Translations under genes and position numbers: made by a program
Assembly (NCBI GenBank): GCA_052386455.1
Contig: JBQTKD010000034.1
Span: forward strand, 1-64,000
Reading direction: 5' to 3'
DNA from: JBQTKD01 sp052386455
Lineage (GTDB): Bacteria > Actinomycetota > Actinomycetes > Sporichthyales > Sporichthyaceae
DNA length: 64,000 nt
Shown here: in pieces, positions 1 to 10,200 of the stretch
How the letters are laid out: the number at the start of each line of letters is the position of its first letter
Numbering within the stretch: position 1 is the first letter of the stretch
The notes under the pieces: generated by a model
Told to the model about the DNA's origin: nothing
Database searches by the model: none
The model's input: the letters and a program-made list of their open reading frames with translations, nothing else

Positions 1-1
1 A

Positions 2-127
2 GCCGGGATGCATCGCAAGGCGGAGAAGGAGCCGATCCCGCTGTTGGATCGGCGACGACGACAACGCAGCGAGGCACCCGGCTGGCGCCGCAGACGCTGC
101 CAGATCAATTCGCAGGCGGACCACTAG
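2..127 (+). CDS. 3' end of an unknown protein (partial)
   Basis: An open frame runs in from the left edge and stops at TAG 125-127. It encodes about 41 residues that are rich in arginine and lysine and end in QINSQADH. Nothing recognisable is present, and the stretch is too short to place in a family. It could be the tail of a real gene on the plus strand or a chance open frame. The next gene starts about 100 bases downstream on the same strand. Confidence 0.3.
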   Translation, partial: AGMHRKAEKEPIPLLDRRRRQRSEAPGWRRRRCQINSQADH

Positions 128-216
128 GACACAACGGGGCTTGAAATCGGCCCCAGGGCTGACCTGTACGTTTCGGGGGTCCCTGGAATCATCTGGGGCA
201 CAACGTGCAGGTCAGA

Positions 217-254
217 AGGGTTCTGAACAGATCGTGTCCGCAGGTCAGAACCCT
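217..254 (+). repeat. hairpin around a possible start codon
   Basis: AGGGTTCTGA (217-226) pairs perfectly with TCAGAACCCT (245-254), leaving an 18-base loop. The loop contains GTG 234, the likely start of the HAD gene. The word GCAGGTCAGAA also occurs as a direct repeat just before and inside the right arm. It may be a translation-affecting hairpin or an intergenic repeat that the gene start has absorbed. Confidence 0.5.
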
Positions 255-902
255 CGTCTTCCGGCCGCCGTCCTGTGGGACATGGATGGGACGCTCGTCG
301 ACAGCGAGCAGTACTGGATCGAGTGCGAGTACGCGCTGGTCGAGTCGTTCGGCGGGACGTGGTCGGAGTACCACGCGCACCAGTTGGTGGGCGGGGACCT
401 GATCGAGTCCGCGACGTACATCGCGGAGCACGGGAAGGTGCTGCTTCCGCCGCGGGAGATCGTGGACCTGCTGCTCGAGGGTGTGGTGGCGCGGACGCGG
501 GCGCACATCCCGTGGCGGCCGGGGGCGCAGGAGCTGCTCGAAGAACTGCGATCGCTCGGCATCCCCTGCGCGTTGGTGACGATGTCGTGGCGGGTGTTCG
601 CGGAAGCGGTCGTCGACGGACTGCCGCCCGGCACCTTCGGGGCGCTGGTGACCGGCGACGAGGTGAGCTTCCCGAAGCCGCACCCGGAGCCCTACCTGCT
701 GGCGGCACGACTGCTGGGCGCGGAGCCCGGCAAGTGTGTCGCCATCGAGGATTCGCCGCGGGGCGTGGTGTCCGCCGTGGCCGCGGGGGTGCCGACGCTC
801 GCGGTGCAGCACGTCGTGCCGCTCGAGCCGGGGCCTGGCCGAACCTTGGCGAAGACTCTCGTCGGCGTGACCGCGGCCGACCTCGGCGCCCTCCTCCCCT
901 AG
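234..902 (+). CDS. HAD-superfamily (subfamily IA) phosphatase
   Basis: Predicted Mg2+-dependent phosphohydrolase of the phosphoglycolate/beta-phosphoglucomutase-like group; the substrate is unknown. Motif I DMDGTLVDSE lies near the N-terminus (nucleophile and acid Asp) and is followed by a helical cap. VTMSWRVF fits motif II, KPHPEPYL motif III and AIEDSPRG motif IV. About 222 residues is normal for the family. The frame is open back to TTG 141, but those extra codons are not family-like. GTG 234 gives a typical N-terminus yet has no clear ribosome-binding site and sits in a hairpin loop, so the start is uncertain. The gene converges with the cassette that ends at 1006. Confidence 0.85.
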   Translation: MSAGQNPRLPAAVLWDMDGTLVDSEQYWIECEYALVESFGGTWSEYHAHQLVGGDLIESATYIAEHGKVLLPPREIVDLLLEGVVARTRAHIPWRPGAQELLEELRSLGIPCALVTMSWRVFAEAVVDGLPPGTFGALVTGDEVSFPKPHPEPYLLAARLLGAEPGKCVAIEDSPRGVVSAVAAGVPTLAVQHVVPLEPGPGRTLAKTLVGVTAADLGALLP

Positions 903-928
903 TCCACCCGCGTTACGTCCGCTCAAAC

Positions 929-984
929 TGCGTTGCGTCCGCTCAGAAGTGGGCTATAGCGCTCCGATGAGCGGACCCAACGCA
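929..984. terminator. 17-bp inverted repeat between convergent genes
   Basis: TGCGTTGCGTCCGCTCA (929-945) pairs with 968-984 with one mismatch. The loop contains GGCTATAGCGCT. An outer copy of the left arm, GCGTTACGTCCGCTCA, lies at 910-925, and a partial right arm at 988-1001. It sits between the HAD gene (plus, ends 902) and the cassette (minus, ends 1006), as a bidirectional terminator would, but it has no T-tract. It belongs to the TTACGTCCG hairpin family also seen at 25629 and 54966. Confidence 0.6.
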
Positions 985-1005
985 AGGCGGGCGGACGCAA
1001 GGGGC

Positions 1006-1668
1006 CTAGGACAGGCAGGCGCGCAGGGTCTTCGGGCAGTCGAGGGGGCGGGCGGCGGCGATCCGTTTGCCGTTGGCCTCGACGCGGCCGAGGATCGCCT
1101 CGATCTGCGCGATCTGCGCGCGCAGCGTGCGGGTGTCGGAGCCGAGGCCGTCGATGCGGCGTAGGGCGTCGGCGAGCAGGCGAGCGGAGGCCCGGGCCTC
1201 CTGCTCGGCGCGGCCGAGGTTGCCGGCGATGTCGCCCGTGTCGGCGACCATGGCGACGACGACCGGAGCGAGGTCTTCGGAGAACGCCCGCAGGTCGGCG
1301 GCGGTGACCGCGAGCCGGGAGAACGACTCGGCGCTGGTCCGCGTATGCCGCGAGATCTCCTCGGCCGACACCGCGGCGGCTGCGGTGGAGTCCGCCGCGC
1401 TCCCCCACGCGGTGCCCAACGGCAGGAGGCCGGCGGCAAACTCCTCGGTGAGGTCGCCGGTGCGACGCAGGAGCGCCTCGACCGCCGGGTCGGCGGCCGC
1501 GGAACTCAGCTCGGGTGCGATCGTGTTGTGGAGATCGGAACTGACGGACCGTGAGTCCAACCAGGTGTGCCCCAGCAGAAACGTACCGATCACGGTGAAC
1601 ACCGCGATCAAGCCCCGGTTCACCGCCGTGGGTCCGGCATGCACCAGCCGGTGGGCGAGATTCAGCAC
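1006..1668 (-). CDS. cassette 1, protein D: membrane-anchored helical protein with C-terminal Cys pair
   Basis: Unrecognised family. About 220 residues: a short N-terminus, one transmembrane segment near residues 18-35 (GLIAVFTVIGTFLLG), then about 170 residues of helix-forming sequence with hydrophobic residues every three to four positions. It ends LDCPKTLRACLS, whose two cysteines are the only ones in the protein. The GTG start overlaps the end of protein C by seven bases, exactly as in cassette 2. It is clearly paralogous to the gene at 3847. Predicted N-in with an extracytoplasmic helical domain. It is the last gene of a four-gene operon. Function unknown; the layout suggests one subunit of a hetero-oligomeric envelope complex. 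Confidence 0.85.
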   Translation of the reverse strand: MLNLAHRLVHAGPTAVNRGLIAVFTVIGTFLLGHTWLDSRSVSSDLHNTIAPELSSAAADPAVEALLRRTGDLTEEFAAGLLPLGTAWGSAADSTAAAAVSAEEISRHTRTSAESFSRLAVTAADLRAFSEDLAPVVVAMVADTGDIAGNLGRAEQEARASARLLADALRRIDGLGSDTRTLRAQIAQIEAILGRVEANGKRIAAARPLDCPKTLRACLS

Positions 1669-2345
1669 GACTGCGCGCCCCGGCGAACGGACACGGCGGG
1701 CGAGCGGCACACGTCTTCGAGGTGGTCGTTGACCTTCTCCCCCGTCTTGCCGATGTCGCCGAGGTCCCCGCGCACCGCCCGGAGCACCTCGTTGATCGCC
1801 GCAAGCTTGGCGCGGATCCCGTTGAGGCCGGTGCGGTCGGTGCCCTCGATCTCGGCGAGCGCGTTGCCCATCGCCGCGGTGCGGTCGAGGATTTGCTCGA
1901 GCAGGGCCGCGGCCTCGGTGGCGTTGGTACCGATCCGACCGATGCGCTCGCCCGCCGGCTCCAAGTCCTTGGCGGCACCCGCCAGCCGCGGCGCGGCACC
2001 GGAGAGATCCGCCTCGACGAGCTCGAGCGACACGATCGCCGCCGCGAGGTTGGCCGCGACCTTGTCGGTGTCCCTCGGCAGGATCCGCAGCGCCGCGTCC
2101 ACCACGGCAAGGGAGTTGTTGATCCGCTCGAGTTGGCTCGGCATCGTCTGCGTGCGCCCGGACAGGCCACTGACGGCCACGTCGGTCGTCCGCAGGTTGT
2201 CCTCGATGCGGGTCAACGAAGCCCCGATGAGCACGAGAAACACCGTCGCCACCGCGACGACAACGCTCGCCAGCGCCATCCGCGTCCGCGACGGCGGCCG
2301 CCGGTCCAGCGCGACGTCCGACCAGGTCTCCTCGCCGCCGTTCAC
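1662..2345 (-). CDS. cassette 1, protein C: membrane-anchored helical protein with C-terminal Cys pair
   Basis: Unrecognised family, 227 residues. The cytoplasmic N-terminus carries an RRPPSRTR basic stretch. One transmembrane segment follows (residues about 23-42, including VVVAVATVFLVLIG), then a long alpha-helical region with regular Leu/Ile spacing. It ends exactly at a cysteine: CRSPAV...GAQSC, 13 residues between the only two cysteines. GTG 2345 lies in a GTGA overlap with the stop of protein B. The closest relative in the window is the gene at 4527, with the same C-terminal motif and length. Function unknown; translational coupling suggests fixed stoichiometry with B and D. Confidence 0.85.
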   Translation of the reverse strand: MNGGEETWSDVALDRRPPSRTRMALASVVVAVATVFLVLIGASLTRIEDNLRTTDVAVSGLSGRTQTMPSQLERINNSLAVVDAALRILPRDTDKVAANLAAAIVSLELVEADLSGAAPRLAGAAKDLEPAGERIGRIGTNATEAAALLEQILDRTAAMGNALAEIEGTDRTGLNGIRAKLAAINEVLRAVRGDLGDIGKTGEKVNDHLEDVCRSPAVSVRRGAQSC

Positions 2346-2983
2346 GAGCGGCCTCGCGCACGGGGGCAGGAGCCGGAGCCGTTGAGGCCGCGGTCGATGC
2401 AACCGGTGAGGCGCTCGGTCTGACCCAGCGTCACGAGGATGTCGCGGCCCTCGGCCAAGATCCCCTCGAGGATGCGCGCGGTGGCGGGCAACTGCGCGTC
2501 GATGAGCGCGACCCCGCGACGGATGCGCGTCAGATCGGCGAGGATCCGTGCGGCGTCGGCGTTCAGTCCGTCGAGCCGCCCGGCGAAGGCGGTGACGCCG
2601 GTGTCGAGCCCGGCGAGCCCGGCCCGGATCTCCGCGGCGCTCCGGTCGATCGACGCCGACGATCCGTCGATGGACGCGGTCCGTTCGCGGATCGCGGCCA
2701 GCAGTTCGGCGATGCGCGCCGAGCGGGCGTCGATCTTTCCGGTGGGGCCGGACAGCGGAAGCAGCGCGGCGGCGATCGAGGCGGCGAGATCGTTGGCGCG
2801 CTCCAACTGGGCGATCGCGCCGCCCTCGCTCTCGATGCCACGCGATGACGCGGCGATGTTCGAGGTCCGGTCCTGGATCGAGGCGGTCGTGCGTTCGGCG
2901 TGCAGCAGCAACCCGACGACCGCGGACCCGGCCGCCGTCACCGCGACGACCGACAGCCAACCCGTACTCCAACCACGCCTCAT
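2342..2983 (-). CDS. cassette 1, protein B: membrane-anchored helical protein with C-terminal Cys pair
   Basis: Unrecognised family, 213 residues. A transmembrane segment (WLSVVAVTAAGSAVVGLLL) follows MRRG. The outer domain is strongly heptad-like, with runs such as ASIDGSSASIDRSAAEI, so coiled coil or helical hairpins are expected. The tail GCIDRGLNGSGSCP has ten residues between the only two cysteines and is almost identical in the cassette 2 copy at 5213 (GCIDRGLNGSASCP). ATG 2983 overlaps the upstream stop as ATGA. No MCE, methyl-accepting or HAMP motif was recognised. Function unknown. Confidence 0.87.
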   Translation of the reverse strand: MRRGWSTGWLSVVAVTAAGSAVVGLLLHAERTTASIQDRTSNIAASSRGIESEGGAIAQLERANDLAASIAAALLPLSGPTGKIDARSARIAELLAAIRERTASIDGSSASIDRSAAEIRAGLAGLDTGVTAFAGRLDGLNADAARILADLTRIRRGVALIDAQLPATARILEGILAEGRDILVTLGQTERLTGCIDRGLNGSGSCPRARGRS

Positions 2984-3636
2984 CGCGTAGGAACCGTCGT
3001 CCGAAACGAAGCGACGACGGCGTCGAACACGGGCGCCAGCACGGAGAGCCGACTGTCCGGGACCGCCTGGAAGACGAGGGTGTACATCGAGGTGCCGGAG
3101 AACGCGAACCAGTGGGTGTGCACGCCACGAACGCCGCCGGCGTCGAACGTGTACAGGTACTGGACCGCGGGCAGCCCGGCCAGCGTCGTCGGAGTTGCCT
3201 CCAGGACCTCCAGCCCCACTTCGGGTGCTCCGAGCACGGCGTCGGTCACCGCTCGAAGGTCGGCGACGTTGGACGCGTCCACCGGCTTGGCCAGCGTGGT
3301 CCGCTTGACGCTCACGGCGTCCTGCCCGCCGACGCGGAACAGCACGCCACCGGGGATCGCCTCCGAACGCCAGCCGGGCGGGTACTCCAGCGCGAAGCCC
3401 GCAGCGGGATCGCGATAGCCCTGATACCCGACGGTCGTCTGGCTGGCCACCGGGGCGGCCACCGAATCGTCCACGCCGCGCGCGACCCACCAACTGCCGG
3501 CGAAGGCCAGCATTGCGGCGCACGTCGCGATCCGCTTCCGCCTACGCCGCCGCCTGCGGGCGTACGTGCCGGCGCCCACGTCCCGCGCGTCCACCCGACT
3601 TTCCCAGGTGTCCGCCCGGCGTTCCGAGGTGTCCAC
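2980..3636 (-). CDS. cassette 1, protein A: exported PsbP/LpqN-like protein
   Basis: First gene of cassette 1. A basic N-terminus (RRRRRRRKR) precedes one hydrophobic segment that serves as an uncleaved anchor or signal peptide. The outer domain reads like the PsbP/DUF1795 fold of LpqN-type proteins: FALEYPPGWRSE, then a beta-rich stretch with LPAVQYLYTFDAGG and MYTLVFQAVPDS. GTG 3636 is chosen because GGGGGAGA stands four bases upstream; an in-frame start exists at 3663. The paralogue at 5857 is similar from the domain start to the end. It may bind a hydrophobic ligand or help assemble the complex; that is inference. Confidence 0.8.
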   Translation of the reverse strand: MDTSERRADTWESRVDARDVGAGTYARRRRRRRKRIATCAAMLAFAGSWWVARGVDDSVAAPVASQTTVGYQGYRDPAAGFALEYPPGWRSEAIPGGVLFRVGGQDAVSVKRTTLAKPVDASNVADLRAVTDAVLGAPEVGLEVLEATPTTLAGLPAVQYLYTFDAGGVRGVHTHWFAFSGTSMYTLVFQAVPDSRLSVLAPVFDAVVASFRTTVPTR

Positions 3637-3846
3637 TCGGTCTCCCCCGCGTCCCTGCCGCAACGGGAGTTCCGGCGGCTCGACTTCGGGGGACCGTACA
3701 ACGGATCAATGGGGCGACACGGGCCAAATGCAGAGACTGCCGACGCCGAATCGAGAACTCGTAGGAGGTTTGTCCAGATTCGTTCCAGAGCGCGGCAAAG
3801 TGCCTTGCTCGTAGCAGATTCCGGTATTCTGACTATCCGTCAGCAT
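3637..3846 (-). promoter_or_regulatory. region between the two cassettes
   Basis: These 210 bases separate the end of cassette 2 from the start of cassette 1 and are less GC-rich than their surroundings. Read on the minus strand they hold small hairpins (TGAC...GTCA and GGCA...TGCC). I see no TetR operator like the pair before cassette 2, so cassette 1 may have its own promoter or depend on readthrough. No gene is evident. Confidence 0.35.
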
Positions 3847-4533
3847 CTAGCGGGCGGGTCGCGGGAAGCACGCTCGCGAGTCCGACGGGCAATCGAGAAT
3901 CTTTGCCGCCGCCACGTTTGCGCCGTGCTTCTCGATGCGCCGCAGGACGGCTTCGATCTCCTCGGCGCGGGCCCGCACGGCGGCAGCGTCGGTCGCGATC
4001 CCCTCCGTCGCCGCGACCGCGCGGTCGAGCCCACTCTTCGCCAGGGCGGTCTGCCGGTCCGCGGCGGCCAGGGTGGTGCGGATGTCCCCCACGCCCTCGA
4101 CGATCGCCTTCACCACGGGGCTCAGGTCCCCGAGCAAAGCGCGGATCGCAGACACGGACGCGTCGATGTTCGCCACGTGGATGCGGGTGCTGTCGGAGTC
4201 GTCGCGGATCCCGTTGGTCTCCTCGACCATCGTCGTGGTCGCATCCGCCGCGCGCCCCAGGCCCTCCGCGATGGGCAGCAGGCCGGTGGCGATCCGCTCG
4301 GTCAACACGCCGGTGCGGTCCAGCAGGGCGAGCGCCTCGAGGTCGCCGTCCACCGCGCTCAACTGGGGCGTGATCGCGCCGCCGATGTCGTCGTCGATCT
4401 GCGTGGCGTCGTAGGCGGTCTTGGTCAGCAGCAGGAACGCGGCCAACGCGAAGGCGCCCACGATGGCGAGGTTGAGCGTGGGTGCGCGCCCTGCGGTCGA
4501 CTCCGCCGAGAGCCACGCCCGAAGCCTCAGCAC
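3847..4533 (-). CDS. cassette 2, protein D: membrane-anchored helical protein with C-terminal Cys pair
   Basis: Paralogue of the gene at 1006. 228 residues with a transmembrane segment around residues 20-37 (LNLAIVGAFALAAFLLL), followed by a helical outer domain. The tail LDCPSDSRACFPRPAR keeps the C-x6-C pair of its twin and has no other cysteine. GTG 4533 overlaps the stop of protein C by seven bases, the same overlap length as in cassette 1. The two copies share the phrases LTERIATGLLPI/LTEEFAAGLLPL and DLSPVVKAIVEGVGDI/DLAPVVVAMVADTGDI. Function unknown. Confidence 0.85.
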   Translation of the reverse strand: MLRLRAWLSAESTAGRAPTLNLAIVGAFALAAFLLLTKTAYDATQIDDDIGGAITPQLSAVDGDLEALALLDRTGVLTERIATGLLPIAEGLGRAADATTTMVEETNGIRDDSDSTRIHVANIDASVSAIRALLGDLSPVVKAIVEGVGDIRTTLAAADRQTALAKSGLDRAVAATEGIATDAAAVRARAEEIEAVLRRIEKHGANVAAAKILDCPSDSRACFPRPAR

Positions 4534-5216
4534 GACTGCGGCCCGCTGCGCAGCCCGACGGCCGGGGAGCGGCAGATGCTCTCCAGATGCCCGTTGATTC
4601 GGCGGTTGGTCGCGAGGATGTCGCCGAGGTCGCCGCGGACCGCGGTCAGTACCGCGTTCACCGCAGCAAGGTTCGCGCGCACGCCGGCGAGCCCCGTCTT
4701 CACCCTGCCGTCGATGGCGGCCAGCGAGTCGTGGATCGATCCGGTGTTGCCGAGGATTCGCATCAGCAGGGCGGCGGTCTCCTTGAGGTTTGCGCCGATC
4801 GGGCCGATCAGCTTCGCCGACGGCTCGAGGTTCTTCGATGCGCTGGCGAGGTTCGGCGCCGTCGCCGCGAGATCGGCCTCGATGAGCTCCATCGCCTCGA
4901 TCATCGCGGTGAGGTTCGAGGCGATCGTGTCGGTGTCCTTCGGCAGCACGCGCAGCGCGGCCTCGATGACCTCGAGGGACCGGTTCACCCGTTCGACCTG
5001 TTGCGGCAGCGGCGCGGTGCTGCCGGAGACGTTGCCGACCGCGGTGTTCGCAGCAGTCAGGTCGTCGTCGATCCGGGACAGCGAATTGCCGATGAGGACG
5101 AGGAAAAGCGCCGTGACGACGACGATCGCCGCGCCGATCCCGACCCAGGCGGTCAGCCAGCGGCGTAGCGCGGACTCCGGCTCGGCCGCTTCGGCTTCGG
5201 AGTCGGCGAAGGTCAC
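4527..5216 (-). CDS. cassette 2, protein C: membrane-anchored helical protein with C-terminal Cys pair
   Basis: Paralogue of the gene at 1662, 229 residues. An acidic N-terminus (DSEAEAAEPESALRR) precedes one transmembrane segment (WVGIGAAIVVVTALFLVLIG). The outer helical domain shares AVRGDLGDI and EADL with its twin. The last residue is a cysteine: CRSPAVGLRSGPQSC, with the same 13-residue spacing as cassette 1. GTG 5216 lies in a GTGA overlap with the stop of protein B. The conserved tail and otherwise cysteine-free sequence point to a disulfide loop or metal site outside the membrane; that is inference. Confidence 0.85.
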   Translation of the reverse strand: MTFADSEAEAAEPESALRRWLTAWVGIGAAIVVVTALFLVLIGNSLSRIDDDLTAANTAVGNVSGSTAPLPQQVERVNRSLEVIEAALRVLPKDTDTIASNLTAMIEAMELIEADLAATAPNLASASKNLEPSAKLIGPIGANLKETAALLMRILGNTGSIHDSLAAIDGRVKTGLAGVRANLAAVNAVLTAVRGDLGDILATNRRINGHLESICRSPAVGLRSGPQSC

Positions 5217-5857
5217 GACGTTCCCCTAGACGGGCAGGACGCCGAGCCGTTCAGGCCACGGTCGATGCAGCCGGCCAGCCGCTCGGTCGTGCCCAGTGCG
5301 GTGAGGATGTTCCGCGCCTCGGCGAGAATTCCGTCGAGGATCCGCGCCGTGGTCGGCAGGTCCGCGTTGATGAGCCGAACACCCCGCTGAATGCGCGTCA
5401 GATCCCCCAGGATGAGCGCCGCGTCCGCGTTCAGGCCGCCGACGCGCGTCTGGATCGTCTTGGCGTCCAGCCCGATGCCCTCCAGACCGGTACGGATCGT
5501 CGCGGCACTCGCATCGATGGCGGCGGCCGAATCGTCGATGGACGACGTACTCGCCCGGATCGCGGCGAGCAGATCGACGACCCGCGCCGTGCGGCCGTCG
5601 ATGCGATCCACGGGACCGGCGAGGGGCTTGAGCGCTGCGGCGATCTTCGCTGCGAGCTCGTTGGTCCGCTCCAGCTCTGCCAGGGAGTCCGTGTACCCGT
5701 TGATGCCGCGCGAGGACGACGCGATGTTGGAGGTCTTGTCGTGAATCGACGCCGCGTTGCGCTCGGTCCGCACCAACAGGACCGTGGCGACCACGGCGAT
5801 CACCGCGACGACGACGACCGAGACCCGGCCCGGGATGCGGTCCGGCAGGCGGGCCAT
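5213..5857 (-). CDS. cassette 2, protein B: membrane-anchored helical protein with C-terminal Cys pair
   Basis: Paralogue of the gene at 2342, 214 residues. A transmembrane segment (VSVVVVAVIAVVATVLLV) is followed by TSNIASSSRGI, matching TSNIAASSRGI in the twin. GLNADAALILGDLTRIQRGV and TARILDGILAEARNIL are also shared. The tail is GCIDRGLNGSASCP. ATG 5857 overlaps the upstream TGA by one base (TGATG). The two B proteins are among the most alike of the paired proteins by eye. No catalytic motif seen. Confidence 0.87.
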   Translation of the reverse strand: MARLPDRIPGRVSVVVVAVIAVVATVLLVRTERNAASIHDKTSNIASSSRGINGYTDSLAELERTNELAAKIAAALKPLAGPVDRIDGRTARVVDLLAAIRASTSSIDDSAAAIDASAATIRTGLEGIGLDAKTIQTRVGGLNADAALILGDLTRIQRGVRLINADLPTTARILDGILAEARNILTALGTTERLAGCIDRGLNGSASCPSRGTS

Positions 5858-6459
5858 CAGGACTCCACTACGCGGAAGGACTCCGCCACGCGATCGAAGG
5901 CCGGGGCCAGCGCCGCGAATCCGGTGTCCGGCAGCGTCTGGAAGACCAGCGTGTACATCGTGCGCCCGTCGAAGGCGAACCAGTGGGTGTGCGCCCCGCG
6001 CAGCCCGGAGCTGTCGAACGTGTAGAGGTACTGCACGCCCGGCAGGCCGCCCAGGGTGGTCGGGGACGCCTGCAACACCTTCAAGCCGGCTTCGGGTGCG
6101 CCCAGCACTGCGTCGGTCACCGCGCGCAGGTCCGCCAGGTTCGTGGAGTCCACCGGCTCGGCGAGCTCGGTCCGCTTCACGCTGACGGCGTCCTGCCCGC
6201 CGACGTGGAGCAGGACTCCTCCGTCCACCGACTCGGGCCGCCACCCGGCCGGATGCGAAAACTCGAACCGGCCCGCGGGGTCCCGGTACGGCACGACCTG
6301 CTCGGTGCTCGCCGCGGCGAGCACCGGAGCGTGGGACGAGCCGCCGGCGACGCCGAGCGCCGCTCCGCCCACCAGCAGCCCAAGGGTCAGGCCGCCGGCC
6401 AGCGCAAGCCGCCGCAGGCGACGCCGCCCCAACCTGGGAGTGGGCTGCGGATCAGCCAT
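5857..6459 (-). CDS. cassette 2, protein A: exported PsbP/LpqN-like protein
   Basis: First gene of the operon, 200 residues, starting ATG 6459 with GGAAGG eight bases upstream. An Arg-rich start (GRRRLRRLA) and a hydrophobic segment (LAGGLTLGLLVGGAALGVAGG) form a signal anchor. The outer domain is PsbP/DUF1795-like: FEFSHPAGWRPE, GGQDAVSVKRTELAEPVDS, LPGVQYLYTFDSSG and MYTLVFQTLPDTG. These match the A protein of cassette 1 closely. A divergent TetR gene and two palindromic operators stand just upstream, so this operon is probably repressed by that regulator until a ligand is present. Confidence 0.85.
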   Translation of the reverse strand: MADPQPTPRLGRRRLRRLALAGGLTLGLLVGGAALGVAGGSSHAPVLAAASTEQVVPYRDPAGRFEFSHPAGWRPESVDGGVLLHVGGQDAVSVKRTELAEPVDSTNLADLRAVTDAVLGAPEAGLKVLQASPTTLGGLPGVQYLYTFDSSGLRGAHTHWFAFDGRTMYTLVFQTLPDTGFAALAPAFDRVAESFRVVES

Positions 6460-6478
6460 GGCGATCCTTCCGTTCAGC

Positions 6479-6515
6479 GGTAGCGATCGCTACCCTGGTG
6501 GTAGTGATCGCTACC
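6479..6515. promoter_or_regulatory. tandem palindromic operators, probable TetR sites
   Basis: GGTAGCGATCGCTACC (6479-6494) is a perfect 16-bp palindrome. GGTAGTGATCGCTACC (6500-6515) repeats it with one change. Their centres are 21 bp apart, two helical turns, so two dimers would bind the same face. They fill the gap between the divergent starts at 6459 and 6534 and would cover both promoters. Control by the adjacent TetR protein is inferred from position. Confidence 0.8.
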
Positions 6516-6533
6516 CTAGCGGCGAGGTCGACC

Positions 6534-7151
6534 ATGATCAATCCGGCACCACGGGAACGACTGCTGGCCTCGGCCGGCGAGTTGTTCGGCCGCGAGGGCG
6601 TCGCCGCAGTCGGGGTCAGCCGGGTAATCGAACACGCCGAGGTCGGCCAGATGAGCCTGTGGCGCACGTTCGGCTCCAAGCGCGGTCTCGTCGAGGCGTG
6701 GCTGCGCGACGTGGACGCCGCGAACCTCGCCGAAATACGCGAGGCGGTCGCGGGCGACGCGCCCCCACGGGAGCGTCTCAACGCTCTCATCGACGCCTAC
6801 GCCCGCCGAGCTGCCGCGCCGACGTTCACCGGATGTCCGCTCGTCCGCGCCGCCGCCGAACCCGGCGCCACCGGCCCGATCGCCGGCGAACTCGCCCGAG
6901 CCCACAAGGAGGCGATGATCGGGATCATCGCCGAGCTCGCCGAGGCGGCGGGCGTGCACAACCCGCGCAGCCTGGCCGCGCAACTGTTCTACGTCGTCGA
7001 GGGCGCGAGCGTCGCCGTCGGCCTGGGCGTGGACGTCTCCGTCGAGGAGGCGAGGACCGCGGCCCTCGTGCTGTTCGACACCGCCACGGGGCGCGGCTTC
7101 GCACCCGCACCGCCGCGGCCCGGCTGGAGCCCGCTTCCCACCGCCCGCTAA
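6534..7151 (+). CDS. TetR/AcrR family transcriptional regulator
   Basis: 205 residues. The N-terminal TetR helix-turn-helix domain spans about residues 8-55 (LLASAGELFGREGVAAVGVSRVI, then SLWRTFGSKRGLVEAWL). The C-terminal ligand domain contains FTGCPLVRAA and AKE/HKEAMIGIIAEL-type helices found in LmrA/YxaF-like regulators. ATG 6534 is used because the upstream in-frame GTG 6498 would run translation through the operators. Divergent from the duplicated cassette, and expected to repress itself and the cassette. The ligand is unknown. Confidence 0.9.
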   Translation: MINPAPRERLLASAGELFGREGVAAVGVSRVIEHAEVGQMSLWRTFGSKRGLVEAWLRDVDAANLAEIREAVAGDAPPRERLNALIDAYARRAAAPTFTGCPLVRAAAEPGATGPIAGELARAHKEAMIGIIAELAEAAGVHNPRSLAAQLFYVVEGASVAVGLGVDVSVEEARTAALVLFDTATGRGFAPAPPRPGWSPLPTAR

Positions 7152-7172
7152 GGCGTCGCCAGCGGGCACGAA

Positions 7173-7245
7173 CACTCCCGATAGTGCAGTTCAGGCTCGC
7201 TCCAGAGCCCTTTTGCGTGCCCCGACTGCACTATCGGCGAGAGTG
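7173..7245. terminator. bidirectional terminator hairpin
   Basis: CCGATAGTGCAGT (7178-7190) pairs perfectly with ACTGCACTATCGG (7225-7237). The stem is extended by CACTC (7173-7177) with GAGTG (7241-7245) beyond a three-base bulge. It lies between the converging tetR and secA genes. No long T-run follows on either side. Confidence 0.75.
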
Positions 7246-7248
7246 TGG

Positions 7249-10044
<2,796 letters not shown>

Positions 10045-10058
10045 CGCGCGTACTCCTA

Positions 10059-10080
10059 CCTGTTTGCGAGCTTGCGAGCG
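10059..10080. repeat. 22-bp repeat shared with 37483-37504
   Basis: CCTGTTTGCGAGCTTGCGAG followed by CG occurs identically at 37483-37504. Here it lies in the secA leader just upstream of the Shine-Dalgarno site; there it forms the loop of a terminator-like hairpin. The inner GCGAGC-TT-GCGAGC is itself a direct repeat. It belongs to the GAGCGAAGC-type intergenic repeats. Confidence 0.6.
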
Positions 10081-10200
10081 AACATCAGCACTGTGAGACG
10101 GTCGGCATTGCAGAGAGAGCCAACCGCAGCATCCTAGGGTTCCAACCCGCCAAGACGACTTGACGCACCGGACTGTGATTCGAAGGGGTTGGATGGGCGG

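Noticed and set aside
1006..5857. Assignment of the cassette proteins to the MCE family
   Set aside because: N-anchor plus helical tail is similar in outline, but no MCE beta-domain or YrbE-like permease is present; only a loose structural analogy can be made.
7172..7245. Inverted repeat considered as transposon ends or an attachment site
   Set aside because: The arms enclose only about 35 bases between two converging genes with no transposase or integrase, so a terminator is simpler.
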